Shown here in pieces: positions 1 to 10,519 of a stretch of 64,000 nt of DNA (position 1 is its first letter; each line of letters starts with the position of its first letter). The position numbers and the translations under genes are program-made. This DNA comes from Bacillota bacterium (lineage in GTDB: Bacteria; Bacillota; Clostridia; Christensenellales; JAEXRW01), in the NCBI GenBank assembly GCA_023454175.1, contig JAEXRW010000018.1:1-64000 (forward strand), in the 5' to 3' direction. The notes beneath the pieces were generated by a model, which did no database searches, was not told the origin of the DNA, and saw only the letters and a program-made list of their open reading frames with translations.

Positions 1-150
1 CCCCCCCCCCCCCCGCGGCCCATGACTGAGGGGGCGGGGGAGGCGGGAGAGGGCGGAGTCCTCTCCAATTATTACCCCCTCCCGCGGCTTTATATGTTTT
101 AGACTTATCTCAATTGGAATGCGGGAGGGGGTATGGGGGTGGGGTATAGA
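1..150 (+). other. C/G-rich non-coding stretch with two possible G-quadruplex tracts
   Basis: The window opens with a run of 14 C. The plus strand then carries G runs at 30-34, 36-40, 45-47 and 51-53, and again at 123-125, 127-131, 135-139 and 141-144, with loops of 1-4 bases or a little longer. Both sets meet the simple four-run rule for a G-quadruplex. They lie beyond the clpC terminator, on the strand opposite to clpC. No credible gene is seen here. The stretch between them is AT-rich. Confidence 0.5.
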
Positions 151-153
151 CAG

Positions 154-183
154 AAAATGCCGCCCGGTTTCCCAAGGCGGCAT
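154..183 (-). terminator. Rho-independent terminator of the clpC operon
   Basis: On the minus strand an 8-bp stem ATGCCGCC/GGCGGCAT with an 11-base loop is followed directly by TTTTC. It lies 12 bases after the clpC stop codon, the expected place for the end of the heat-shock operon transcript. Confidence 0.8.
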
Positions 184-194
184 CCTGCAAAACT

Positions 195-2618
<2,424 letters not shown>

Positions 2619-2682
2619 ATCTTTTCACCTCTGTCTCTGTGTTCGTAACAGTTAATATATTTACACTTTATCCATTTCTGAA

Positions 2683-3717
2683 TCAGTCTTTGTCCGCCGC
2701 CAGGGCCTTCATCACCCGACGCACAGTCCCTGCGCGGTATGCGTCGCGGCCTGCCGGTTCCATCTCGTGCCCCGCCGAAAGCTGCAGGCTGGCCGGCTGG
2801 ATATCCATCATCAGGCTGTGCAGCGTCACCAGGTCCACGTCTGGGATATATCCGAGCGCTGCCCCGAGCTTGACGTCTGACCACAGGTCCATGAATGCCT
2901 GTGTTTCCAGGATCCGCGCATGCGCCAGTACGCCGTATGCGCGCCAGGCCCGGTCCTCCAGCGCCGGTCCCTGCTTTTGTACGATGTTCTCCCGCAGCTG
3001 CCGCTCCTTGTCGATGACCGAGCGCGCCGTCATGCACAGGCTGGTGAGGATCTCCTCTTCCGAAAAGCCCAGCGTGATCTGGTTGGAGAGCTGGTACAGG
3101 CATCCCTGCGCCTGCGTGCCTTCGCCATAGATCCCCCGCACCGTCAGTCCCATCTGGGATACCATATGGATCACCTGGGAGATCTGCCCCGTCATGGTGA
3201 GCGCCGGCATGTGCAGCATCAGCGATACCCGTATCCCCGTGCCTACGTTGGTGGGGCAGCTCGTCAGGTAGCCGATCCTGGGGTCATAGGCAAAGTGGAG
3301 TTTCGCACCCAGCATCCCTTCCAGTTCCATCACCGTGTCGCAGGCGGGCTTCACCTGAAATCCCGGGAGGATGCACTGCATGCGCAGGTGGTCCTCCTCG
3401 TTGATCATGATGCTGATCTTTTCGTCCCTGCTCGTAATGAGCGCTCCGATGGCGCTTTCCGCCAGCTCCGCGCTGCACAGCCGCTTTTCCACTAGCGCCT
3501 GCCGTTCCAGGGGAGGGATCTCCGCCATCGTACGGTATGTCATATCCGTTCCGGGTTTGGCAAATACGGCTTTTCTGACCCGCTCGTTCACATCCGCTGC
3601 AGCCTTGGGTTCCAGCATGTTGGGAAAACGGGTATCCGAAAGGTTCCGTGCCAGCCTGGCCCTGCTGGAGATGACGATATCCGCTTCGGGGCCCGCCTCG
3701 ATGAGCCACTGCTGCAT
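2683..3717 (-). CDS. mcsB: Protein-arginine kinase McsB
   Basis: Phosphorylates arginine residues on misfolded proteins and on CtsR, marking them for ClpCP in Firmicutes. The 344-residue product has the phosphagen-kinase fold: an N-terminal nucleotide-binding stretch DIVISSRARLARNL, the NEEDHLRMQ loop, the active-site region YLTSCPTNVGTG with the family cysteine, and a conserved GEGTQAQG segment. I start at the ATG at 3717 because the protein then begins MQQWLIEAGPEADIV as in the family, and it is one base from the mcsA stop (3719-3721), the usual coupled arrangement. A longer reading starting at 3783 would run back into mcsA. Confidence 0.95.
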   Translation of the reverse strand: MQQWLIEAGPEADIVISSRARLARNLSDTRFPNMLEPKAAADVNERVRKAVFAKPGTDMTYRTMAEIPPLERQALVEKRLCSAELAESAIGALITSRDEKISIMINEEDHLRMQCILPGFQVKPACDTVMELEGMLGAKLHFAYDPRIGYLTSCPTNVGTGIRVSLMLHMPALTMTGQISQVIHMVSQMGLTVRGIYGEGTQAQGCLYQLSNQITLGFSEEEILTSLCMTARSVIDKERQLRENIVQKQGPALEDRAWRAYGVLAHARILETQAFMDLWSDVKLGAALGYIPDVDLVTLHSLMMDIQPASLQLSAGHEMEPAGRDAYRAGTVRRVMKALAADKD

Positions 3718-3718
3718 G

Positions 3719-4213
3719 TCACGCCCCTCCCCTGCTCTTTTCCATCTTTTTGATCGTGTCGCGCAGTTTGGCCGCCTTTTCATAGTTTTCCAGTTTTATG
3801 GCCTCTTCCAGCTGCGCCCGCAGTTCTGCCGCCTTGTCCGTTTTCTCCGCCTTCTGCGCGGTTTTCGGTTTCACGCCCGTGTGCTGGAGCTTGCCCTGCA
3901 CGCTGCGGATGATGGGCGCCAGCTCCTCATTCAGGTCACTGTAGCACTTTGCGCACCCCAGCCTTCCCTCGCTTTTAAATCTGGCCATCGTCATGCCGCA
4001 GCCCGAGCACCGTTTTTCCGCCTTGGACTCCTGTTCCACCATGTGGTAGAAAAGGTCTTTCAGCGAGATGGGAACGAACGTGTTCTCAAACACATGCAGG
4101 TCCGAGCCTTCGCGCGCACAGTTCGTGCACAGGTGTTTCTCCGTCTTCACGCCGTTGTGCACGTTGGTCATATGTACGGTAGCGGGGTGCAGCCCGCATT
4201 TCTCACAATTCAT
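3719..4213 (-). CDS. mcsA: McsA, activator of protein-arginine kinase McsB
   Basis: Zinc-binding adaptor that activates McsB and links it to CtsR and ClpC. The product of 164 residues has four Cys pairs: CEKC and CTNC near the N-terminus, then CSGC and CAKC, followed by a charged C-terminal UVR domain (LEEAIKLENYEKAAKLRDTI). This is the standard family plan. The start at 4213 (MNCEKCGLHP) places the first zinc pair at the N-terminus as in relatives; the gene overlaps the 3' end of ctsR by 11 bases, so translation is probably coupled. Confidence 0.95.
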   Translation of the reverse strand: MNCEKCGLHPATVHMTNVHNGVKTEKHLCTNCAREGSDLHVFENTFVPISLKDLFYHMVEQESKAEKRCSGCGMTMARFKSEGRLGCAKCYSDLNEELAPIIRSVQGKLQHTGVKPKTAQKAEKTDKAAELRAQLEEAIKLENYEKAAKLRDTIKKMEKSRGGA

Positions 4214-4682
4214 CCTCTTCCCCTCCCTCACACAATAAAGCGGTCAGCTGCATGCGCAGGATCCTTGCACGCAGCGCGTCCTTTACCACAGCCGGCACGG
4301 CCAGTGCGTTGTCCGATACGGCCGACCGCATCAGGCACCGTTCGCGCAGGTCGATGTGGTCGTTTTCATACAGCCTGTCGATGATGGCAAAAGCTTCCCG
4401 CTGCGCGATGCTGTTCCCGATCCGCTCCTTCACCAGGTTTTGGATGTAGTCGTCTCCGTCCGATTCCAGCTGTATGATGCGTATATATCCGCCGCCGCCC
4501 CGTTTGCTCGTCACTGCGTAGCCCCTGTCCAGCGTGAACCGGGTGGCGATCACATAATTGATCTGCGATGGTGCACAGGCAAAATGCTGCGCCAGCTCGT
4601 TCCGTTGTAATTCTATTTCCCTGCTGCCCTCGATTATCAGCGATTTGATGAAGTTTTCGATGGTATCGCTCAGTATCGACAC
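4203..4682 (-). CDS. ctsR: CtsR, repressor of class III heat-shock genes
   Basis: DNA-binding repressor of clp genes in low-GC Gram-positives, inactivated on heat or protein stress by McsB and degraded by ClpCP. The 159-residue protein begins MSILSDTIENFIKSLI and carries the family's winged-helix region with RNELAQHFACAPSQINYVI, and the glycine-rich wing KRGGGGYIRI that reads the operator. The C-terminal half is the dimer/McsB-contact domain. It is the first gene of the four-gene operon. A matching operator and promoter lie 42-93 bases upstream, so it is autoregulated. Confidence 0.96.
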   Translation of the reverse strand: MSILSDTIENFIKSLIIEGSREIELQRNELAQHFACAPSQINYVIATRFTLDRGYAVTSKRGGGGYIRIIQLESDGDDYIQNLVKERIGNSIAQREAFAIIDRLYENDHIDLRERCLMRSAVSDNALAVPAVVKDALRARILRMQLTALLCEGGEEDEL

Positions 4683-4723
4683 GGCAGATCCCTCCTTCCT
4701 TCAGGCATGCTCATTCGCCAGAA

Positions 4724-4775
4724 GTTTGACTATCTTTGACCTTCTTTATTATAACATGTTTCCTGCTTCGTGCAA
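4724..4775 (-). promoter_or_regulatory. ctsR operon promoter with CtsR heptad operator
   Basis: On the minus strand a -35 box TTGCAC (4770-4775), 16-base spacer and -10 box TATAAT (4748-4753) are followed at once by GGTCAAAGATAGTCAAAC (4741 down to 4724). That is a near-perfect match to the known CtsR operator of direct GTCAAA heptads. It would cover the transcription start, as expected for repression. Confidence 0.92.
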
Positions 4776-4869
4776 CAGGAATTTCAAAAAAAGTTCCAGC
4801 CTTTTCCCATCGCCAATATGGGATATGGTTAGTTGTTTTATTACAGGTTCCCTGTCCGCATAAAATGAA

Positions 4870-4893
4870 CGCCCCCTGTATCTGCAGAGGGCG
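4870..4893 (-). terminator. Hairpin after the TolB-like lipoprotein gene
   Basis: CGCCCCCTG (4870-4878) pairs with CAGAGGGCG (4885-4893) with one mismatch and a 6-base loop. On the minus strand it is followed by TTCATTTTA, only a weak T-tract, so it may be a modest terminator for the lipoprotein gene ending at 4953. Confidence 0.45.
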
Positions 4894-4952
4894 CCCGGCT
4901 GGCTGAAACACATTCGGTTGGATCATTTTATCATTCTTGCTTTTTGTGCTGA

Positions 4953-6731
4953 TTACTTGTTCGCGTCAAAACTGTACGTTGCATAGACAAAACCCGATTC
5001 GCCGTTATAGCCGCCCACCAGCAGGACGTGCCCGGGTGCTTTCTGCGGGAATACGTTGTAAACATCCATTTTTGCGATCTCTTTTTTATCCCCGCTCTTG
5101 GGCAGGAACGTACACAGCATCACCGCGTTGGAGTCTGCGCTGGAGACGTCCTTCAGGTAATACAGGGTGGAGCCGTCGGGAGCCCACTTGAAATCCTGTA
5201 TGGAGGTCTTGTCCTCGATCACCGTTTCGGCGCCGGTCGCCATATCCTTGAGCGTGAGGGTGTTCAAATCCTCCCCTTCCGCCCTGGCAGGAGACTGGTC
5301 CAGCATAGCCATCCATTTGCCATCCGCAGAGATCTGGAAACTCTGGCCTTTTGCAAAAAGCTCGTGCGCTGTACCCGGTTTGATCCGGTAAATGCCCGGA
5401 GCGTTTTCCGGCTGGTCGTTGAAATAGACGTCCCCGTTCAGGTATCCCATGCTGTCGGCTTTTGCGCTGATCTCCTCGATACTGGAGATGCGTTCGTTCT
5501 CAGGGGCTGTGAAATCATACTTCATCGGCTGCACATTGTCCCCCTCCCCGCTCATGGCGTACAGGGCCTTGCCCATGCTGTCCCAGGTGAATGCGCTGGT
5601 CGTGGTGCCCAGTCCTTCTTCATTCAGGTTCCGGCTCTGGCCCGATGCCATGTCATACAGGTTCAGCGCCTCCGCGTCGCCCTCCTGCGTCAGAAAAGCC
5701 AGTTTCGTCCCATCGGGGGAAAATGCGGCCGTGTCGATGGTGGAAAACGCCGTATCCGTCAGCTGTGCCTTCTTTCCGCTTCCGTCCACCGTCCACAGGG
5801 TCACCATCGAAGATGTGGCATCCGATGAGCCTGCATCTGCCGGCGCGGGTCTGGTGAAAAGCATCGTTTTGCCGTCCGGTGTGGAGCACAGGTACGTCCC
5901 GTTCGGGAAAACGATCGGGAGGTCTGCCGTCCCGCCGCCTGTCAGTTCGATATTCTTCCGTGCCCGGTCCTCCCCTGCGTCGTTGTATACCGGCAGCTCC
6001 CCGCCTGTAAGCTTTGCTGTGTACAGTTTCACTCCCGGGATGATGGCAGCCAGCTGCGTTGCGGCCTTATCCGAAAGGCTGCTCGCCTCGTCCGCGGTTT
6101 TGAATCCCTGGCTGATGATGGAGATCTGGCTTCCTCCCTGGCAGAGCGTGGGGGAAAATACATCCATCAGTTCCCTGGGCAGCGAGCTGTCGCAGTACTG
6201 GTCGAATGCGTTGGTATAAACATAGTATTTCTCGTCCTTGTCCGTGCCCGTTCCTTTGATCGTGATGACGAGTTTGTCTTCATCCTCTTTCACGGCGGCG
6301 GATGCCTTCTGGTTCAGCTGGAAAAAGAGGGTGAAGGGGCGTTCGTCCGATGCGGGCACGTTGAAGACCCCGTTGACCAGGTCATCTCCCTTGAATTCCT
6401 TCTTTTCATAATCCGAGTAGCCGATGTTCTGGAGCGTCACCGCCAGCCTGTATGGCATGTCGTAACTGAGCACGGTATATTGCGGCACACTCGTCATTTT
6501 GGACTCTTCTTCGTCCGAATTTTCCCTGCTCCCCGCAACAAAATACAGCGTGATGATGGAATCGCTCCCGTCTGTGTTGAGCGATACCTCCTTGATATTT
6601 ACGTTGTCTTTTGTCTGCTGTTTTCCGCCCGATGCCGTCTGCCCGAAAGCGACATTGCCCTTCGGCCCGCACCCGGTGAAGAGCAGTGCAGTGCATATAA
6701 TGATCGCAAGGATTGTAGTGATCCGTCTCAT
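4953..6731 (-). CDS. Lipoprotein with TolB/WD40-like beta-propeller repeats
   Basis: Predicted surface lipoprotein of 592 residues. The N-terminus MRRITTILAIIICTALLF is a signal peptide ending in a lipobox LFTGC, then a low-complexity linker. The N-terminal third resembles a spore-germination/GerMN-like beta domain only loosely. The C-terminal half has repeated stretches of the type AFSPDGTKLAFLTQEGDA, DGKWMAMLDQ and WAPDGSTLYYLKD, which are typical PD40/TolB-type propeller blades. Function is unknown; a ligand- or wall-binding role is inference. The start at 6731 is preferred over 6749 because it puts the positive residues and hydrophobic core at the N-terminus. It stands alone between ctsR and the deaminase gene. 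Confidence 0.75.
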   Translation of the reverse strand: MRRITTILAIIICTALLFTGCGPKGNVAFGQTASGGKQQTKDNVNIKEVSLNTDGSDSIITLYFVAGSRENSDEEESKMTSVPQYTVLSYDMPYRLAVTLQNIGYSDYEKKEFKGDDLVNGVFNVPASDERPFTLFFQLNQKASAAVKEDEDKLVITIKGTGTDKDEKYYVYTNAFDQYCDSSLPRELMDVFSPTLCQGGSQISIISQGFKTADEASSLSDKAATQLAAIIPGVKLYTAKLTGGELPVYNDAGEDRARKNIELTGGGTADLPIVFPNGTYLCSTPDGKTMLFTRPAPADAGSSDATSSMVTLWTVDGSGKKAQLTDTAFSTIDTAAFSPDGTKLAFLTQEGDAEALNLYDMASGQSRNLNEEGLGTTTSAFTWDSMGKALYAMSGEGDNVQPMKYDFTAPENERISSIEEISAKADSMGYLNGDVYFNDQPENAPGIYRIKPGTAHELFAKGQSFQISADGKWMAMLDQSPARAEGEDLNTLTLKDMATGAETVIEDKTSIQDFKWAPDGSTLYYLKDVSSADSNAVMLCTFLPKSGDKKEIAKMDVYNVFPQKAPGHVLLVGGYNGESGFVYATYSFDANK

Positions 6732-6899
6732 TGATATCCCATCTCCCATGGTTCGGTAACATTGCCTGCAGCAGTTCCAAACTTCATTCTTGTATTTATG
6801 GCTGGCCGCTACTTCTCTTCCCGCTTCTTTCGCTTGTCCATCTCTTTTGGACGGATCGCACGCCCGGAATGTTCCATTCTGCAGGCTTGCGCTATCCTG

Positions 6900-8198
6900 T
6901 CAGCTTCGCAGTTTTTTCACGGTTTTGTTGATATGATGGTACAGCTTCTCGGTATCCACCGTCAGGTACCGGCCGTCCCGGTAGACGATGCGCCCGTCGA
7001 TCATCGTCAGCCGCACGTCGGCTGCGCTCCCGCTGTATACGATGTGCTTGCGCATGTCCGCCCGCGGGTAGTAATGCGGCTGGTCTGTATCGATGAGGAT
7101 GATGTCGGCCTTCTTGCCCACCTCGATCGTCCCTGTAGCCTTCTGCAGTCCGATGGCCTCCGCCCCGCCCAGCGTCGCCATGCGCAGGGCATATTCCGTG
7201 GGCAGCGCCGTGGGGTCCAGGTTCACGCCCTTCTGCACATTGGCGCAGAGCGCCATCTCCTCCCACAGCGAGAGGTTGTTGTTGCTCGCCGCGCCGTCCG
7301 TCCCGAGGCCAGTCGTGATGCCCATTTTGCGCATCTTTTCGATGGGGGCCACCCCGCTGCCGATCTTCAGGTTGGAGCCAGGGTTGTGCAGCACGCCCAC
7401 GTTTTTCTGTTTTATCAGCGCCAGATCCGCATCCTCCACCCACACGCAGTGCGCGGCCATGAATGTACCTTCCAGGTATCCCAGTGAATCGAAAAGCGCC
7501 AGCGGCGTCATGCCGTATTTTTTCTTGCACTCCTCGTGCTCATACCGTGTCTCGGATATATGCGTATGCACCGGTGCGTTCAGTTTTCTCACCGCCTCCA
7601 GGATATCCTTCAGAAAAGGCAGCGAATTGGTGTATTCCGCGTGCGGGCTCATGGAGATCTGGATGCGCCCGTTCTCACAGCCGTTGTAGTTGTTGAAAAG
7701 GTCGATGGCCTCTTTCAGTTTCTCCGCGCCTCCCAGCGCTGTGTCGGCAAGCCCGCGGCCCAGGATGGCGCGCACCCCGGATTCGCGCACGGCCTTCACC
7801 ACCGCGTTGCAGAAGAAATATTGGTCGTTCACCGTTGTCACCCCGGCGCGGATGCTTTCCGCCATCGCCAGCATCGTGCCCCAGTAGACCGCTTCGTCGT
7901 CCAGCTTTGCCTCCATCGGCCATATCACGTCCTCCAGCCAGGCCTGCAGTGGCAGGTCCTCGGCGATCCCGCGGAAAAGGGTCATGGGCAGGTGCGTATG
8001 CGTATTGATAAATCCCGGCATCGCCACCGTATTGCCCTTCCCGTCAATCACCTCGTTGGGGTGCAGCGTATTGGGCAGCCCCTCCGGGTTTCCCGCGTAG
8101 GCGATGGTATCCCCCCGCACAAAAATGCAGCCGTCCTTTATGGGGGCCACTCCGTCAGCCATCGTGATCAAAAATACGTTTTTAAAAAGCGTGTTCAT
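6900..8198 (-). CDS. mtaD: 5-methylthioadenosine/S-adenosylhomocysteine deaminase
   Basis: Amidohydrolase that deaminates MTA and SAH to their inosine forms, part of methionine and purine salvage. The 432-residue protein shows the metal and catalytic motifs in order: PGFINTHTHLPMTLF (H67 and H69), THISET, AAHCVWVEDAD and LGTDGAASNNNLSLWEEM, the last being a hallmark of the MTA/SAH deaminase group. Related adenosine- or guanine-type deaminases are possible, so the substrate is inferred. The start has GGAGGG nine bases upstream. It is transcribed divergently from psuKG and fits the nucleoside-salvage theme of this region. Confidence 0.9.
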   Translation of the reverse strand: MNTLFKNVFLITMADGVAPIKDGCIFVRGDTIAYAGNPEGLPNTLHPNEVIDGKGNTVAMPGFINTHTHLPMTLFRGIAEDLPLQAWLEDVIWPMEAKLDDEAVYWGTMLAMAESIRAGVTTVNDQYFFCNAVVKAVRESGVRAILGRGLADTALGGAEKLKEAIDLFNNYNGCENGRIQISMSPHAEYTNSLPFLKDILEAVRKLNAPVHTHISETRYEHEECKKKYGMTPLALFDSLGYLEGTFMAAHCVWVEDADLALIKQKNVGVLHNPGSNLKIGSGVAPIEKMRKMGITTGLGTDGAASNNNLSLWEEMALCANVQKGVNLDPTALPTEYALRMATLGGAEAIGLQKATGTIEVGKKADIILIDTDQPHYYPRADMRKHIVYSGSAADVRLTMIDGRIVYRDGRYLTVDTEKLYHHINKTVKKLRS

Positions 8199-8248
8199 CT
8201 TCCGTACCCTCCGCGTTTTCTGTATGAGAGGTCATGATTGCTTGTATT

Positions 8249-8277
8249 ATGATATCATTTTACATAGGATGCCACAA
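8249..8277 (-). promoter_or_regulatory. Predicted mtaD promoter
   Basis: Minus-strand -35 TTGTGG (8272-8277), 17-base spacer, -10 TATCAT (8249-8254), about 50 bases before the mtaD start. Both boxes are moderate matches to the housekeeping sigma consensus. Confidence 0.5.
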
Positions 8278-8290
8278 GTTTTTGAGTCGC

Positions 8291-8320
8291 TTGACTCTTC
8301 CGTTGTTTCCATAATATATT
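8291..8320 (+). promoter_or_regulatory. Predicted psuKG promoter
   Basis: TTGACT (8291-8296), 18-base spacer, TATATT (8315-8320). The implied 5' leader is about 120 bases and includes a small CCGTG/CACGG hairpin; I do not recognise a riboswitch in it. Confidence 0.55.
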
Positions 8321-8445
8321 ATCGTTGTGCTTAGGATCGATTGGGCGGTAAGCCGTGATTCCATGAAACACGGGTGCACGTTTGATATGCAGCCGGATTT
8401 CAGGTTCCACAAATAGGTATACTAATTTTTTTAGAGGTGTGATGA

Positions 8446-9420
8446 TTGGGCTCAGATTCTGTACATATGCATGATACGACTGCAAAACAGGCCGTGGTCA
8501 TCGGCGGCGCCAATATCGATATCTTCGGCTTTTCCCGGCAGAAGCTCGTCCTGCACGATTCCAATCCCGGCGTCGTGAAGACCTCTCCCGGCGGCGTGGG
8601 GCGTAATATCGCCGAAAATCTGGCGCGCCTGGGTGTGCAGGTATCCTTTATCACGGCTCTGGGCAGCGATCCCAACGGCAAAATGCTACTGGATATCTGT
8701 CTGGAGGCCGGCATCGGCATGTCGCGCACCATCATATCAAATGAGATGCCCACGTCTGTCTATATGGCTATAATGGATGAATCCGGCGATATGCACGCGG
8801 GTGTGAACCACATGGACATCCTTTCCCTCGTGACGTCGCAGTATATCGATTCCTGTTCTGACGTCATTGAACGTGCGGATGTGCTCGTCGTGGATGCCAA
8901 CTTGTATGAGGAAACAATCGTCCACATTGTGGATCGTTTCAGTGATATGCCCGTCTTTGCCGACCCCATTTCCACCGCCAAGGCCATGCGCATGAGGTCC
9001 TCCCTCTCCCGCATCCATACCCTCAAGCCCAATGCCCTCCAGGCCGCCGCGCTTTCCGGCGTGGACGCTCCGGGATCGGATCAAGTGGTGGAAGCGTCGA
9101 ACCGGCTGGTCGAAATGGGCGTGGGAAGGGTCTTCACCACCCTTGGCGCTGCCGGGGTATACTGTATCGGCGACGGGCAGCGTTTCCGGTTTCATACTCC
9201 GCCTGTCACCATGGTAAATGCCACGGGCGCGGGGGACGCGTTTACCGCCGGGCTTGTATACGCGTATCTGAACGGTATGGGCATCCGTGAGACAGCCGCA
9301 TTTGCCAGCGCGCTTGCGGCGCTCACCGTGCAGAGCGTTCAGCCCATCTGCCCTGATTTGGATGCGGCAGGAGCTTGGAGCGCGTACAATACGGTTTTGA
9401 AAGAAGGTACGTTTGAATGA
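8446..9420 (+). CDS. psuK: Pseudouridine kinase, PfkB family
   Basis: Phosphorylates pseudouridine to pseudouridine 5'-phosphate, which PsuG then splits. The 324-residue protein has PfkB-family features: an early GGANIDIFGF strand, the SPGGVGRNIAENLARLG substrate motif, and the C-terminal ATP/anion-hole motif NATGAGDAFTAGLVYAYL. The assignment to pseudouridine rather than another nucleoside or sugar rests on the four-base ATGA overlap with psuG. I choose the TTG at 8446 because AGAGGTG lies just upstream; the next in-frame ATG at 8467 has no clear ribosome binding site. Confidence 0.9.
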   Translation: MGSDSVHMHDTTAKQAVVIGGANIDIFGFSRQKLVLHDSNPGVVKTSPGGVGRNIAENLARLGVQVSFITALGSDPNGKMLLDICLEAGIGMSRTIISNEMPTSVYMAIMDESGDMHAGVNHMDILSLVTSQYIDSCSDVIERADVLVVDANLYEETIVHIVDRFSDMPVFADPISTAKAMRMRSSLSRIHTLKPNALQAAALSGVDAPGSDQVVEASNRLVEMGVGRVFTTLGAAGVYCIGDGQRFRFHTPPVTMVNATGAGDAFTAGLVYAYLNGMGIRETAAFASALAALTVQSVQPICPDLDAAGAWSAYNTVLKEGTFE

Positions 9421-10343
9421 GCCATGATGAAAAATACCTGGATAGTTCCCCCGAAGTGCGGGATGCACTCAGCGAAGGGAAGCCTGTGGTGGCCCTGGAG
9501 TCCACCATCATCTCCCACGGCATGCCCTTCCCGCAGAATGTCGAGACCGCCCTCGCCGTAGAGAAAACTGTTCGGGATCATGGCGCTGTCCCCGCCACCA
9601 TCGCCGTCATCGGGGGCAGGCTGAAGGCGGGATTAGCCGCTGAACAGATTGAACACCTCGGCAGCGCCAAGGGCGTGTGCAAGGCTTCCCGGCGCGATCT
9701 CCCGCTGGTCGTTGCAAAGGGGCTGGACGGCGCCACCACCGTGGCGGCCACCATGATCGTCGCCTCCCTCGCCGGTATCCGTGTCTTCGCCACCGGGGGC
9801 ATCGGCGGCGTGCACCGCGGCGCGGAGAGGACGTTTGATATCTCTGCCGACCTGGAGGAGCTGAGCCATACCGGCGTGGCCGTGGTCTGCGCGGGCGCGA
9901 AGTCCATCCTGGATATCGGCCTCACGCTGGAATACCTGGAGACACGGGGCGTCCCCGTGGTCTGCTATCGGTCGGATACCTTCCCCGCGTTTTACACCCG
10001 CAAAAGCGCCTTTCCCGCGCCGAACCGGCTCGATTCCGCGCAGGAGATAGCGGCCATGCTGCGCGCCAAGTGGGACCTCGGCCTTCAGGGTGGCGTCGTG
10101 GTGGCCAATCCCGTCCCGGAGGAATATTCCATGGACGAAGCGGTGATCGGTGATGCCATCGAAAAGGCTTTGGGCGGGGCGGAAAGCCGCGGGATCAGGG
10201 GCAAGGACGTGACGCCCTTCCTCCTCTCCGAGATCAAGCGCCTGACGTCCGGCTGCAGCCTGGATTCCAACATCCAGCTGGTACTCAATAACGCACGCTT
10301 GGCTGCGGAAATTGCCGTGGAGTATGCCGGAATTAAAGATTAG
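9417..10343 (+). CDS. psuG: Pseudouridine-5'-phosphate glycosidase
   Basis: Splits pseudouridine 5'-phosphate into uracil and ribose 5-phosphate by breaking the C-C glycosidic bond. The 308-residue product keeps the family's N-terminal VALESTIISHGMPFPQN block containing the catalytic-region glutamate, VIGGRLKAGL, DGATTVAATM, and FATGGIGGVHRG. Length is normal for the family. The start ATG overlaps the psuK stop (ATGA), so the two are translationally coupled. Pseudouridine comes from RNA turnover, in keeping with the nucleoside transporter and pdp-cdd further along. Confidence 0.96.
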   Translation: MSHDEKYLDSSPEVRDALSEGKPVVALESTIISHGMPFPQNVETALAVEKTVRDHGAVPATIAVIGGRLKAGLAAEQIEHLGSAKGVCKASRRDLPLVVAKGLDGATTVAATMIVASLAGIRVFATGGIGGVHRGAERTFDISADLEELSHTGVAVVCAGAKSILDIGLTLEYLETRGVPVVCYRSDTFPAFYTRKSAFPAPNRLDSAQEIAAMLRAKWDLGLQGGVVVANPVPEEYSMDEAVIGDAIEKALGGAESRGIRGKDVTPFLLSEIKRLTSGCSLDSNIQLVLNNARLAAEIAVEYAGIKD

Positions 10344-10404
10344 ATGGAATATGTTGTGTCATAACGTTTAACTTTTTATAGCAATCAATCTGTCCAGCAC
10401 CCTA

Positions 10405-10516
10405 TCAAATTTGTCATTTCTGGCGGCGTGTACGTCAGAAATGACACCTTGCATGCTGGTTTGTGGTATACAAACCAGCATGGTAAAACTCAAAAAGTGG
10501 CAAAGCCACTTTTTTG
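10405..10516 (+). repeat. Multi-hairpin intergenic element, copy 1
   Basis: Three consecutive hairpins fill the gap between convergent psuG and dinB. Stem A is TGTCATTTCTG (10412-10422) with CAGAAATGACA (10436-10446), with loop word GCGTGTACGT. Stem B is a 13-bp perfect inverted repeat (10452-10464 and 10470-10482). Stem C is AAAAAGTGGC with GCCACTTTTT (10492-10501 and 10505-10514), which reads as a terminator on both strands. Related copies lie near 41656 and 49560. Function unknown. Confidence 0.75.
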
Positions 10517-10519
10517 AAA

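Noticed and set aside
8327..8445. Riboswitch in the psuKG leader
   Set aside because: The leader is about 120 bases with only one small hairpin and shows no motif of any riboswitch class I know.
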